A stretch of 64,000 nucleotides of DNA from Coptis chinensis (lineage: Eukaryota > Streptophyta > Magnoliopsida > Ranunculales > Ranunculaceae), in NCBI GenBank assembly GCA_015680905.1, contig CM027380.1:106793001-106857000 (forward strand), written 5' to 3'. The number at the start of each line of letters is the position of its first letter. The stretch's first letter is position 1. Position numbers and translations under genes: made by a program. Shown in pieces: positions 44,741 to 54,835 of this stretch. The notes under the pieces were generated by a model that was not told the DNA's origin, searched no databases, and saw nothing but the letters and a program-made list of their open reading frames with translations.

Positions 44741-45247
44741 GCTCCCGAATAGAGAGTGTTAACTGGGTTGCACCAAATGCTCCAACCATCAAAGTCAACA
44801 CCGATGGGGCATCTAGGGGTAATCCAGACTTGCCGGGATTGGATCTACTTTCGAGAGATCATAACGGAGATTTTCTCTTAACTTACTGCAGGCGTGGGAG
44901 TGACTACGAGTTCTTGGGCCGAGTGTTTGGCAATCATTGAAGCCCTTGAACCGGCAGCCACTAAGGGATGGTCCGACATTTGGGTTGAAACAGACTCTGA
45001 AGCAACAGTCCAGGCTTTTGGATCGTCACAGCTGCCATGGGCCTTGATTCACAGATGGAAACATGTCCAAAATATGCTACAAAAGTTTGTCATCACTTCA
45101 ATTTGGAGAGAAGCAAACTTCTCTGCTGATGCTGCTGCCAGAAAGGGAGTCACACTTACAGACAACATAGGAAGAACATATCTTGGTAGACCTTCATGGA
45201 TTACAAGATGGGAGCATCCTGCGAATACCTACTATAGACTTAGATAG
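44741..45247 (+). pseudogene. LINE RNase H (copy at 42 kb)
   Basis: KVNTDGASRGNP gives the first Asp. A frame change at about 44900 leads to SSWAECLAIIEALEPAA (Glu), VETDSEATVQAF (Asp) and WREANFSADAAARKG (last Asp). The ORF ends at 45247. All four catalytic positions are visible but in two frames. Confidence 0.85.
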
Positions 45248-45484
45248 TGCTTTGCACTTTTTTGAATCTTTGTAAAGACCTAGTGCTGATTCTGAGTGAG
45301 ATGTGAACTTGTCACAATCCACTCACACCATTCTTTTGTTCTTTTTTCCTTTTAATACAATCGAAACGAGCTTACCCAGCAAAAAAAGCATGTCAGTGTG
45401 TATGTCAGCAAAATCGGTCCTAAAATTTAACAAATAATTTGGGATAAGAAACTAAAATTTTACATCTAATTTGTGAATGGGTCG

Positions 45485-45850
45485 CCTAACATCAAATGGA
45501 AGTGGTTATAGTGGTGCTTTGAGGGCTCTAGAGGTGAAGTGATAATGGCTTACTCAAGTTTTGGAGGTAAACCCTCATCAGTTCTATTTCAAGAGCTTAG
45601 TGCTATTTATTATGGTCTCAAAGGAGGGATTTTATGCAATGTTAAGAAGCTGGAGGTGGAATCAGACTCACTTAAGGCTACAGAGATTTTAATGGTAATT
45701 AAAAAGTCAGAATTTGGCTGCAGGTATACTTGGTGCGCTGCAAGAATTTATTGGTGTAAGTTTCACTCATGTGTTTAGGAAACGAATAGAGTAGCTGAAT
45801 AGAGTAGCTAGTGAAGAAGGTTGCATGTATTTTATATCTCCTCTAACCTC
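45485..45850 (+). pseudogene. Isolated RNase H-like fragment
   Basis: The reading SVLFQELSAIYYGLKGGILCNVKKLEVESDSLKATEIL resembles the middle of an RVT_3 RNase H (Glu and Asp present). FTHVFRKRIE...NRVASEEG follows as a damaged end. It lacks the first Asp strand. It is not the continuation of the LINE on its left, which has its own RNase H and tail. Confidence 0.6.
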
Positions 45851-45875
45851 AAGGCCAGAAGAATATGTAAAGCAG

Positions 45876-46100
45876 GGGCGGATCCAAGGGGGATGCAGCA
45901 CACCCAATTTTTCCGTCGAAAAGAAAAATACTAGTTATAATAGTGTATAATTCACCCCAAAAAAATATTTGTAATAGTGTATAATAGTGTAATATTTGTA
46001 ATAATTATAATAGTGTATAATTCAACCTAAAATCTTAGTTCAAAATCTCGAATTGGCTGAGATTTTGGAAGGCAGGAAATCCCGGCCTATCCAGAAAAAA
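45876..46100. repeat. Dispersed repeat with GGGGCGGATCC start
   Basis: AGGGGCGGATCCAAGGGGG(A)TGC at 45881 closely matches CGGGGCGGAGCCAAGGGGGTGC at 47612. GGGGCGGA(G/T)CCA starts are common at ends of plant hAT-type MITEs. The far ends are unclear. A TATAATAGTGTA word is repeated four times at 45935-46022. Confidence 0.45.
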
Positions 46101-46509
46101 AACTTGTATGTCACGTAGTGTGTACCAAAACATTTTGTAAAATGGTTGAAACTGAGAACTTGAAACTTTTTAATTTGGTATTCACTATTCAGCATTCACA
46201 CTTATCTGCCTCGTAAGTCCATTTATAGGTCTGTCAAAGCTTAGATTTGTGTTGTCTTTGCTCAACTTGTTTGAACAAACATGTTCGGAATATGGATAAG
46301 TGTACTCCTTTTGCATGTGGTGAAATTGGATACCTTTACGATAGCTGTACATGTATGACTCTTACAGTCTTAGGAACATCACTAGAGATAGGCAGATAGC
46401 ATGTTGGTACAAGTAATAAAGCCTTCATCTACTGTACACATAGACGTACTCGCAGAAACATTTATGTTTATCTTGACGAATTTGTCAACTTCTCAAATCC
46501 TCACACCTC

Positions 46510-46517
46510 TATATAAA
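46510..46517 (+). promoter_or_regulatory. TATA box of Kunitz gene 2
   Basis: TATATAAA 55 bases upstream of the ATG at 46572. This position also argues against the in-frame ATG at 46401 as the start. Confidence 0.75.
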
Positions 46518-46571
46518 TCAGCTCAATCTCAACAAATCATCAAACTTCTTTGCTTTGACACCTCTATCATC

Positions 46572-47180
46572 ATGTTGAATGTAATAGGAGTTGTAAGCCT
46601 TCTATTGTTCGTTATAGCCGACCCACTTTCCATACTTGCTCAAGGCACAATTCCTCCTGTGCTTGACACCACTGGACAACCACTCCAAGCTGGTACTCAG
46701 TACTACATCTTGCCAGCAAGTACTCATAATGGAGGAGGTGTCACCTTGGTTAACCGAAATGCCTCGTGCCCGTTCTTTGTTGGCCAAGAGGACCGCATCG
46801 GTTCAACAGGCCTTCCTGTCATTTTCACTCCATCCTTGGCTACTGAAACAGTTATAGGGGAATCCAGGGACTTTAGGATAAGATTCAATGCTTCCACGAT
46901 TTGTGTTCAATCGACAGAATGGGCACTTGAGTCTAATCCTGCTTCCACACAAAGGACACTTATAACAACAGGAGCCGGTAACAGGGCTGGTGTCTCCCTT
47001 CAAATTGATAGAAATGGAAGTGGCTACAAGCTAGGCTTCTGCCCTGAGTGCCGGCCCCCTAGGCCGCCTAGAGTGTGCCCTAAGCCTAGGTGCGGAGATG
47101 TTGGAGTTTATGTTGAAAATGGAAGGAGACTGTTGGCTTTGTATGCTCCAGCTCTTCCAGTTGTATTTAGGAAAGCTTGA
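46572..47180 (+). CDS. Kunitz-type protease inhibitor (miraculin-like), intact
   Basis: The protein has 202 residues and no intron. A signal peptide (MLNVIGVVSLLLFVIADPLSILAQ) is followed by the Kunitz signature PVLDTTGQPLQAGTQYYILP and then VTLVNRNASCPFFVG (first Cys). ICVQSTEWALE follows, then CPECRPPRPPRVCPKPRCGDVGV, which holds extra cysteines and a Pro/Arg-rich insertion, and finally RLLALYAPALPVVFRKA. Members are secreted or vacuolar inhibitors of serine proteases, used in defence or storage. I chose the ATG at 46572 over 46401 because it matches the neighbour's start and lies after the TATA box. It is a tandem paralogue of the interrupted gene at 40657, now 5.3 kb away because of a LINE insertion. 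Confidence 0.95.
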   Translation: MLNVIGVVSLLLFVIADPLSILAQGTIPPVLDTTGQPLQAGTQYYILPASTHNGGGVTLVNRNASCPFFVGQEDRIGSTGLPVIFTPSLATETVIGESRDFRIRFNASTICVQSTEWALESNPASTQRTLITTGAGNRAGVSLQIDRNGSGYKLGFCPECRPPRPPRVCPKPRCGDVGVYVENGRRLLALYAPALPVVFRKA

Positions 47181-47240
47181 ACTAAGAACAGTGAAGTCGT
47201 TTGACAATAATAGCTAAAGATGAAAAAAACGCACGCATTG

Positions 47241-47246
47241 AATAAA
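47241..47246 (+). terminator. Polyadenylation signal of Kunitz gene 2
   Basis: AATAAA 61 bases after the stop codon. Confidence 0.5.
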
Positions 47247-47599
47247 CTGCATAATAACGAATAAGTTGAATCTGTATAGCTGTAATTCAACGAAGAATGA
47301 GTTATATAAAGCCATTCAGGGATCGTGGAGCTTTCCTCTTCAAATGACTTTCCTTTTTTTTTTTCCCTTTTTTTCAGTTTGATATAATTTTCTCTTTCCA
47401 TGTTTGTTTTTGTCATTAAATCATAAATTGTTTTGTATTTGATTGTTTGGTATAATGTCAAAATCATTTATGTTAAATTTGATTTTAAAAACATAATTAG
47501 TTATAGTAAAAATGGTTGCCGACATTCTCCAGTGCCTCACTTTAGTCACTGAGACTATTGGAGGAAACTACATAATGCAGTTAATATAGAATAACTAAG

Positions 47600-48670
47600 C
47601 CCCAGTCCCGGGGCGGAGCCAAGGGGGTGCAAGGGTCCTCAGCTGCGCACCCTCAACCTTTGACAAAAAAAAAAACAGTAGTAGTAGTACAAAAAGAATT
47701 CCTAAAACAACATATAAAATATATATCATCTCTACTATCCCTTTAATTTGTTTCATAATATTGTAATTTAACTAGTTTTCAGTAAGTTGAAACTACCATG
47801 ACAAAGTGAAAATTTTCTTCTGGGTTTATCTTTGCACACATTGTATCAACTAGCTACCAAGCTATTTTCGTTTGGTAAATTAATCAAATTTCTTGTTAAA
47901 AAATTCCATTATGCTCTAAATTAGATTTTATAATTTCGGGCAGTTTCTATCATCAAATTGGATTATTGTAGTGCCCCTATATTATAATTACATTACAAAA
48001 ATGCCCCTACACTTTATTCAGGTATATTGAGCATATTTTGAAATTATCAATATTTCAACCATTAACATATAATTTTGAATTTTTCAAAAACTAAAATATC
48101 CGACGGAATTCTGAGATTCTGTTCGAAATCCCGAACTATGGTTCTAATGTAATTAGAATTGCTACAATGATAAACTTGCATTAATCAATAATAGTACAAA
48201 AAAACTAAAAACGCTAGAATATGTATACATTATACAAATTATAAAATAGATTGAGTGATTCAATTGCATCCGATTTATTTTATTTTTTTTTAAATTTGTC
48301 AAAAATTCCAATTCTCCAACTTTGGAAAAAATGTTACCATTTCGAAAACAAAAATCATATTTGGCATGACATATTAGATTATGAAAATTTTGAGAATTAA
48401 TTATGTAAACCCATACCATAATCCGATCCGAAGCCTGAAACACGCCCCTATAAAACACATTTTTTATTTAAGGCTAATAAACAAAGCATCTAATGTTCCG
48501 GGTTGAAAAAAAACCACCAAGTTATGCCATTTTTTAACTGGAACCAGTTTAGGGGTTTTCTTGAACTAAAAATCAACCTGAGGTAGTTCCAACTCAAGTT
48601 CAAACTTGAACCGGGTACACTATATAACTCAAACACAACCTTATAAATAGGACGGAGGGGCTTTTCATTT
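47600..48670. repeat. Gene-free stretch with dispersed-repeat end
   Basis: GGGGCGGAGCCAAGGGGGTGC at 47613 repeats the motif at 45881. The rest (AT-rich, GGTGCAC/GTGCCCC words) has no coding. 48490-48660 (GAACCAGTTTAGGGG, GTTCCAACTCAAG) may be part of another short element, but its ends are not clear. Confidence 0.4.
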
Positions 48671-48682
48671 CCCACTCACAAC

Positions 48683-49357
48683 CCTTGTTAGCAATTTGCC
48701 GAATTATTCGCGAATCGAATTTTTGAAGGGCAAAACGTATAATACTTCCGAATGTTTGAAAGATTCGCAATAATTCGCAATTTTTTGCCTTGAAACGAAT
48801 AATACGGATTTTGCCAAATTTTTCAAAAATTCCGCTCCAAAATAATAATAATAATAATAAAAATAAAAATTCAGTTTCATTTTTATTATTTTTTATGTCT
48901 TTTATGTTCTCACTTTTACTTTAAGTCCCTCACTCTTACATTTTTAGTGATAAATTAATCAAAAAACTTTGCTTTTATACTTTTTGGGCAATATTTAAAT
49001 TGTCATGTCATGGTGTGTGTGCATTTTGAAATTTGAACGGTAATTTCAATCCAAGAACAAATAAATGAAGGTACCTATGTGAACTATTCAATTGGTTTCA
49101 ATATTTTTGTAGCTAAATTGTTTAAATATGTTTGTTATGTTGTAAATAATGACAACTATTATTAATATTTACTAACATAATATCACGAATTTTTTACTTC
49201 CAAATTTTTGCAACCAAACGTTTAAAACGCGTATTAATTAAACACCGCATAATTGCCGTATTGCGAATTTTTGACCGTACTATTTTTTTTAATCACCGAA
49301 TAATTCTCGAATTATTCCCGTACCGAATTTTTGCCGTATCCCGAATTGCTAACAAGG
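48683..49357. mobile_element. hAT-like MITE (675 bp)
   Basis: The perfect 14-bp terminal inverted repeat CCTTGTTAGCAATT/AATTGCTAACAAGG is flanked by the 8-bp direct repeat CTCACAAC at 48675-48682 and 49358-49365. Subterminal regions are full of GAATTATTCG / CGAATAAT words on both strands. There is no transposase coding. The duplication length and element size fit a non-autonomous hAT element. Confidence 0.92.
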
Positions 49358-49365
49358 CTCACAAC

Positions 49366-50629
49366 TTCTTAAAAAACTATGGCCCCATTTAATAAAGGAG
49401 CTGAGTTTAATTTTAGGCAAAAATGGATAGGCAAAGAGGGCAAATATCTGAAGCAGTAAAATCACAAGTAGTCATTACCACCTCCACAGTTAACCATATT
49501 TTGCAAACTTGAAACTGTGTAGAGTACTATTAGTAGCTGCTAAGGTGTTCTACTGCATGAGTTCGATAAGGAATGTCGTAACCATTTGGACAAATGGTAA
49601 ACTACAAAAGATTAACATTGAAAGTAAAAAATTATCTTGTTTTGTTTTGTTATTTTTTTGTTTTTTTGTTTTTTTTAAGTGAAAATTTTATTAATAATGA
49701 TAACGAGTTTTACAAATAATTAGGACAAGCGCTATGTCTATATATATCTATATAATCTAGTCTACAAGTCTACAACAATTCAACAAATTGTTAACTTCCT
49801 ATAATACTATAAGTCTATATAACCCTACTATCATGTGGAGGAAACTATAAAAGATTAACATTGAAAGTAAAAAAAATTAACTTGTTTTGTTTTGTTATTT
49901 TTTTTTAAGTAAAAATTTTATTGATAATGATAACGAGTTTTATAAATATTAGGACAAGTGTCTAACAAGTTGCACAAGTCCTTTATGAATTTGTTTTTTG
50001 TTTTTTGTTTTTCGTTTAGGTTGAGGTCTGATACTTGTTTAAGAATTGAGAGTGAAATAAATGAGGGAGAGTTTACGAGTTTGTTATGGGTGATTAGAAT
50101 TATACAAACTGATTGGTTGAGCTTTGAGCTTTTGACTATTTGACAAGGCTATAGTTATATATAATTTTTACTCCCATTTGACTATTTGTTTTAATTAGAA
50201 ATGATATAATTTCTCTTTTCAATAGGAGAAGAATCCCCGTTTTAATAGAAGTTGATGACATAAAATTTTAAGAAAACTCAAAAAATATCCCTTTTAGGAG
50301 CTTTAATGTTAAGATATAGATATATCTAATTACGAGCAGGTTCTCTTTACCATACTTTTTATACTAGTTTATACCATGCCTCACAACTTCATCTACAACG
50401 CAAATTATAACATAGTTTTTTGTGGATGTGTTCAACTAACCATGAAGATCATCTCTACTAAATTTCAACTTATTTGATAATTATTATATATATTATAGCT
50501 CTACCCTCTTCAATTGAGGAAGTGTTTCTAGAGTGTCCATGTGTCATGGCTAATTAAGAAAAAGTAGGAGATAAAATAGGAAACAAATATTTATCTTTAT
50601 CCATAGATATATATTATAGCTATATGAGA
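49366..50629. repeat. AT-rich stretch with a 110-base duplication
   Basis: The segment AAAAGATTAACATTGAAAGT...ATGATAACGAGTTTTA occurs at about 49607-49725 and 49848-49955. No gene recognised. Confidence 0.7.
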
Positions 50630-51420
50630 CTCCAATTTTTCCTAAACTCTATTACTAAATATAAAAAAGTATGATATAAATAAGTAAACAATCTCATCTA
50701 GAGTTTCACAGACTCTCCAACTTTTCCTAAATACTATAGCTAATTAAGTACGAAAAAACAATCACATCTAGAGTTTCACATAATCTCTAACTTTTCCTAA
50801 GCAATATAGCTAATTACGAACAAAAAAATATGAGACAAAAAACTAAATTGCTAAAAACAATAATTTCTACCGAAAACGATTTTCCTAATTTTCGATTTGA
50901 TGTGTCATCCACTGTGTGATTTAGACATTTATTCAGTTAAGGATTTAAAAAATCACAACTACGGCCACAATAATTACCACATATTCCAATTCTTTAGATA
51001 TATATTAAGTTGTACCCTCACCAATCTATTTTTTGGAACACTCGCAGGGACTCCAGTTTTTTCTAAACTCTATTACTACTTATAAAAAAGTAGGATATAA
51101 ATAAGAAAACAATCTCATCTAAAGTTTCAGAGAGTCTATAACTTTTTCTAAACACTATAACTAATTACGAAAAAATAATCCCATCTAGAGTTTCATAGAG
51201 CCTCCAACTTTTCCTAAACAATATAGCTAATTACGAAAAAAAAAAACATATGAGACAAAAAACTAAATTGCTAAAAACAATAGTTTCCACCGAAAACGAT
51301 TTCCTTAAAACCCTTTCGATTTGATGCGTCATCCACAATGGGATTTAAACATTTATTCATAGTTGAAGATTCCAAAAATCACAATTCTTGCCATAATAAT
51401 TGCGACATATTCCAATTAAA
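50630..51420. repeat. Tandem duplication of about 420 bases
   Basis: Copy 1 (about 50630-50990) and copy 2 (about 51050-51417) share the order CTCTATTACTA, ACAATCTCATCTA(G/A)AGTTTCA, GAGACAAAAAACTAAATTGC, TTTCGATTTGATG and CATATTCCAATT. Within each copy a unit of about 75 bases (ATCTAGAGTTTCA...TCCTAAACAATATAGCTAATTACG) is itself repeated. No coding. Confidence 0.85.
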
Positions 51421-51689
51421 TTTATACATTTATAAATTTTTAACACTATATATATATCACAATTCTAGCCATAATATATATATTTCGGCGGAATAACAAG
51501 ATTCAGTTAAAGTGGACGTTGGGCTTAAATAAATTATATACAAAACCAAAACAAATTACATGTGGAAAATTAAATTATACAAAAAATAACATTACACAAT
51601 ATATAATAGAAAATGAAAAAAAAAATAACGACAAAGAAATAATAACAAATATTTTAAAACATGTATAATACTGAATGAAATTAACGTCA

Positions 51690-51975
51690 AAGAACAATTA
51701 ATGGGGAACCGAAAACTGGATCCAAATGCATCGAACTAACCTCAAATAATATTTAACGGGAATTCAGAAACTGGATGCAAATACAAGCATTAAACTAATC
51801 TTAAAAAGTAATTAATAGAAAATTAGAATATGGATACAACTACATTAAACTAACTTCAAAGAATAATTAACGGGAAATCAAAATTTGGATGCAAATACAT
51901 CAAACTAATATAAAAAAATAATTGTCGGGAAATCGGAAACTGGATGCAAATGCATTGAACTAACCCTCAGAGATT
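51690..51975. repeat. Five-fold tandem repeat, unit about 60 bases
   Basis: The unit GGGAAATCGGAAACTGGATGCAAATACAT...AACTAAC occurs near 51703, 51760, 51820, 51876 and 51927 with substitutions and small gaps. It ends just before the LTR at 51981. Confidence 0.8.
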
Positions 51976-51980
51976 AAATT

Positions 51981-52250
51981 TGTTAGAATATATCAGTATT
52001 AGAATATGTCAGTATTATAATATGTCTGGAAAGTCCCATGTTTCTATAAGTGTGGACATCCATATCTAGTAGTTTCTATTATCATGTTTTAGGTTAGTAT
52101 AAGTATGTAACTCTGGGTAGAGAACAATAACTCTCAGACTCTCTCAACCTAAGAACTCTTTAACCCTAATAAATCTCTAGTCTTCTTTGGTCTTCTTATT
52201 GGTGTCTTTAATATATCAATATCACAACTCTCCTAGCATCACCACTAACA
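51981..52250 (+). repeat. Left LTR of non-autonomous LTR element (270 bp)
   Basis: It starts TGTTAG and ends CTAACA, a perfect 6-bp inverted end. It is followed after 12 bases by TGGTATCAGAGC. An alternative end (TTTAACA, 52262) would abut the primer site. The first 128 bases match 53679-53806 with one difference. Confidence 0.85.
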
Positions 52251-52262
52251 CATAATTTAACA

Positions 52263-52274
52263 TGGTATCAGAGC
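52263..52274 (+). other. Primer-binding site, initiator-Met type
   Basis: TGGTATCAGAGC, the same site as in the copia element at 626. Confidence 0.85.
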
Positions 52275-53670
52275 GAGGTTCAGTGGTATGTTAGGAGAGG
52301 AATCCCTCACCAATAAACAAAATCAAGTTTATTTAAGTTTTTCAGTATAGTATTCAAGTCAAGTTTCAAGAAGAAGAAGGATTTCTCACAAGAAGAAGTT
52401 CTTATATCTCAATTCAAGTTTCAATTTTTTTTTCTCTGGCGGTTTACTGTTCACCGGCACTGTTCACGATTACTATTCACGGTTTACTGTTCACGGTTAC
52501 TATTCATGGTTACTGTTCACCAACGCTGTTCATAGTTACTATATTATTCACGGTTTGAAGAATGCTAGGAGAGAGATCCGAAGTTTCTCAGTATTGGTTT
52601 CTTAGTATTGTTTTAAACTTCGCGCAAGAATGGTATTGATGTCGTCTTACATCTCCGGTTTCTAGAACATGATCAAGTTGTTTGTTTGAAGTATTATAGG
52701 GCACATGACCTCTATCTCACGAGGAATTATTCTTTCCATTTTCCACTGTTCCAGAAGTTCGCAGTCATAAAAAGGCGCGACCCACCCTCCACCCTCTATC
52801 GTGAGTTTTGTTTGATGCATGTTCTATTAGAATTTTTTTTGTGAATGAGAATATGAAGTATTGTTTTTTGAAGTGGGCATTGGTTGGTTGTATAAGTTGG
52901 TATTTAGTTTTCTCAGTTTCAAGTTCAAGTCGGAATAGACAAGCCTTTGTATTTTTCAACAGCCTTGTATATTCCCACTTGAGAGGGGGAATAGGGAGAT
53001 ATGAAGACATTCAGTAGTATATGAGGGAAGGAGAATATGGAGACGTATGAGGAAGAGTACTCATGTCTCCATATTCCAACAAGCCTTGACGAACTCTTCA
53101 TGACAAGGCAATCCACTATTCAGTCTTCAGTATGACATCCCCACTCTGCAGTCTTGATATTCGTAGCTTGATCAAGCCCTAAACTGCAAACAAGTTTCAG
53201 GTAGCAGTCAAGCCTCAACTGCAAGTATGTTTCAGGTAGCAGTCAAGCCTCAACTGCACGTATGTTTCAGGTAGCAAATCAAGCCTCAATCATGCGTATG
53301 TTTTGAGAGTACCCATAATAGTATTTTTTGTTGACATTAATGGTGATATTGATAGTAGCAACCAAGAAGCGCACATCAAGTCACCGCTATTGTTTTCAAT
53401 TTATATTATGACAGCCCATAACAACGAATGAAGTAAGTAGTAGCCAAGCAAAGACGCCACTAATGGGTGTTATGATTTCGGTTTGTGGATCGAGGTACAC
53501 CTTCATATTCGGTTAGGTCATTTCCTACACCGACAGTTTCAGCTCCAGAACGTCTCAACAGTTGTTCGAGTTCTTCAACTGAAGACAGTTCTATGCGAAA
53601 GGGGAGCAGTATTCTTATCTTTTGTTTTTTGTAATCCAAGTTGTAATTTGCATAGTTTGCGTAATTACAC
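52275..53670 (+). mobile_element. Internal region of non-autonomous LTR element, no pol
   Basis: About 1.4 kb without gag or pol coding. ACTGTTCAC / TACTATTCACGG words repeat about nine times at 52446-52560. AGGTAGCA(G)TCAAGCCTCAA is repeated three times at a spacing of about 37 bases (53199-53290). Such an element would depend on proteins of a related copia element. Confidence 0.75.
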
Positions 53671-53678
53671 GAGGGGAA
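53671..53678 (+). other. Polypurine tract of non-autonomous element
   Basis: GAGGGGAA directly before the TGTTAG start of the right LTR. Confidence 0.8.
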
Positions 53679-53806
53679 TGTTAGAATATATCGGTATTAG
53701 AATATGTCAGTATTATAATATGTCTGGAAAGTCCCATGTTTCTATAAGTGTGGACATCCATATCTAGTAGTTTCTATTATCATGTTTTAGGTTAGTATAA
53801 GTATGT
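53679..53806 (+). repeat. Right LTR of non-autonomous element, interrupted
   Basis: Its 128 bases match 51981-52108 with one substitution, then stop abruptly after GTATGT where the LTR of Tat element 2 begins. The remaining 142 bases should lie beyond the right window edge, preceded by a duplication of about TATGT. Confidence 0.92.
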
Positions 53807-54333
53807 TGTAAAGGTGTGATGTGATATTCCCTTACAAACAGTCTCTGGGGGACTGATATGGATGGATGGGTGAGACCGAGTTCGGCTTTGAGAGCGAACT
53901 GCCTACGTATCTTACTCTGGGTTCCTGGGGTCAGAGTAGAATCAGGTCTGGCGTAGTTCATAGGAGTGGTATTTATAGAGATTGAAAGTGTATCCTCACC
54001 CTCCACGTGTAAAGGATGTCACCAACGTGGGGTGTGGATCATGGGAGCACGTGAGAAATATCTACATAGGTCTTTCTTTGTGATGATGAGGAGTGGCGAT
54101 CGGGCAAGTAGCTTCATGGCCGTGACCCGATGGATCGATCGGGATTAGTGCAAAGTACCTTCATCATGATTGCTTATGGATAGGGTCCGTGGTCACCGCC
54201 GTAGTTCGCGTGATGTTGCGATCTGTCTTGTGGCGCGATGTTGGCTCATGGATGCGACCTGATACCATAGGTCGGTGCATTAGTTCCACCATGCTAAGCG
54301 CGTGCTGGATAGAGAATATCACTCCCCTACACA
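53807..54333 (-). repeat. 3' LTR of Tat element 2 (about 527 bp)
   Basis: On the + strand it starts TGTAAAGG and ends at CCCCTACA(CA). A pyrimidine tract (GCCCCCTACC, the polypurine tract on the - strand) follows at 54334-54343. It shares CCTACGTAT, AGAATCAGGTCTGGCGTAGTTCATA and GAATATCACTCCC with the LTR of element 1. A - strand TATA box (TATAAATA) lies at 53970-53977. Confidence 0.85.
53970..53977 (-). promoter_or_regulatory. TATA box in LTR of element 2
   Basis: TATAAATA on the - strand, followed by the conserved GAACTACGCCAGACCTG block about 10 bases downstream. Confidence 0.6.
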
Positions 54334-54343
54334 GCCCCCTACC

Positions 54344-54835
54344 GGTGGGTTGTGATAACGACTGGCGAGAGAACGGTGGCACGCTGCCAGCGTACTATGT
54401 GATAGTTGGGAATCGTCCCACGATCGATTAGAAGAACAGCTAGTGTTAACCGCGTGAGCTAGTTAGTGCGATCGTGTGACGCGTGTGCGGTGCGCGTGAC
54501 GACAGATCCGGCGATTCTGAAAAACGTGGCGCCCGTTTTTCGGGATGTGAAAAGACAAGACAGATTACTTGGAAGTCGTAGGCTAGGGCTAGGGTGTAAT
54601 CATAATGCCTTGGAAACTGGAGGGGCGGTTGTTCAAAAATTTTACTTGCTTGACTGAGACTTCATTTGGCTGCTTCGTCTGGTAGAGAGAACTTCATTAG
54701 CGCATCAATCTTCAGGTTAGTTCTCTTCCATTTTTGAACCCGTTTCCCTTGTTTGGTGCTAAGCTTCTGTGCTAGAGTTGTTAGGGTACTCTGTTAGATA
54801 CTAGTAGCTAGATTTGTTAAGCTTAGAGGAGAAAG
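54344..54835 (+). other. Leader of antisense gene A in element 2
   Basis: No ORF. A possible leader exon ends at TTCAG/GTTAG (54715/54716), which would start a 5' UTR intron like the one suggested for gene B (57437). No good TATA box was seen. Confidence 0.35.

Larger units (their letters stand above)
42190..45389 (+). mobile_element. RNase H-bearing LINE, 5'-truncated, + strand
   Basis: The order is endonuclease-RT spacer, RT, zinc-binding region and RNase H, then a 3' UTR ending in a short A run (about 45383-45389). The endonuclease is absent. The element separates the two Kunitz genes. No clear target duplication was found at the two ends. Confidence 0.85.

Noticed and set aside
46401..46571. 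In-frame ATG at 46401 as start of Kunitz gene 2
   Set aside because: It precedes the TATA box at 46510. The extra residues have no counterpart in the neighbour and would bury the signal peptide.
52808..53017. Short + strand frame in the non-autonomous element as a gag remnant
   Set aside because: No zinc knuckle or capsid wording; hydrophobic composition by chance.
53483..53767. Protein gene at the end of the non-autonomous LTR element
   Set aside because: It overlaps the polypurine tract and the LTR, and its composition is not protein-like.
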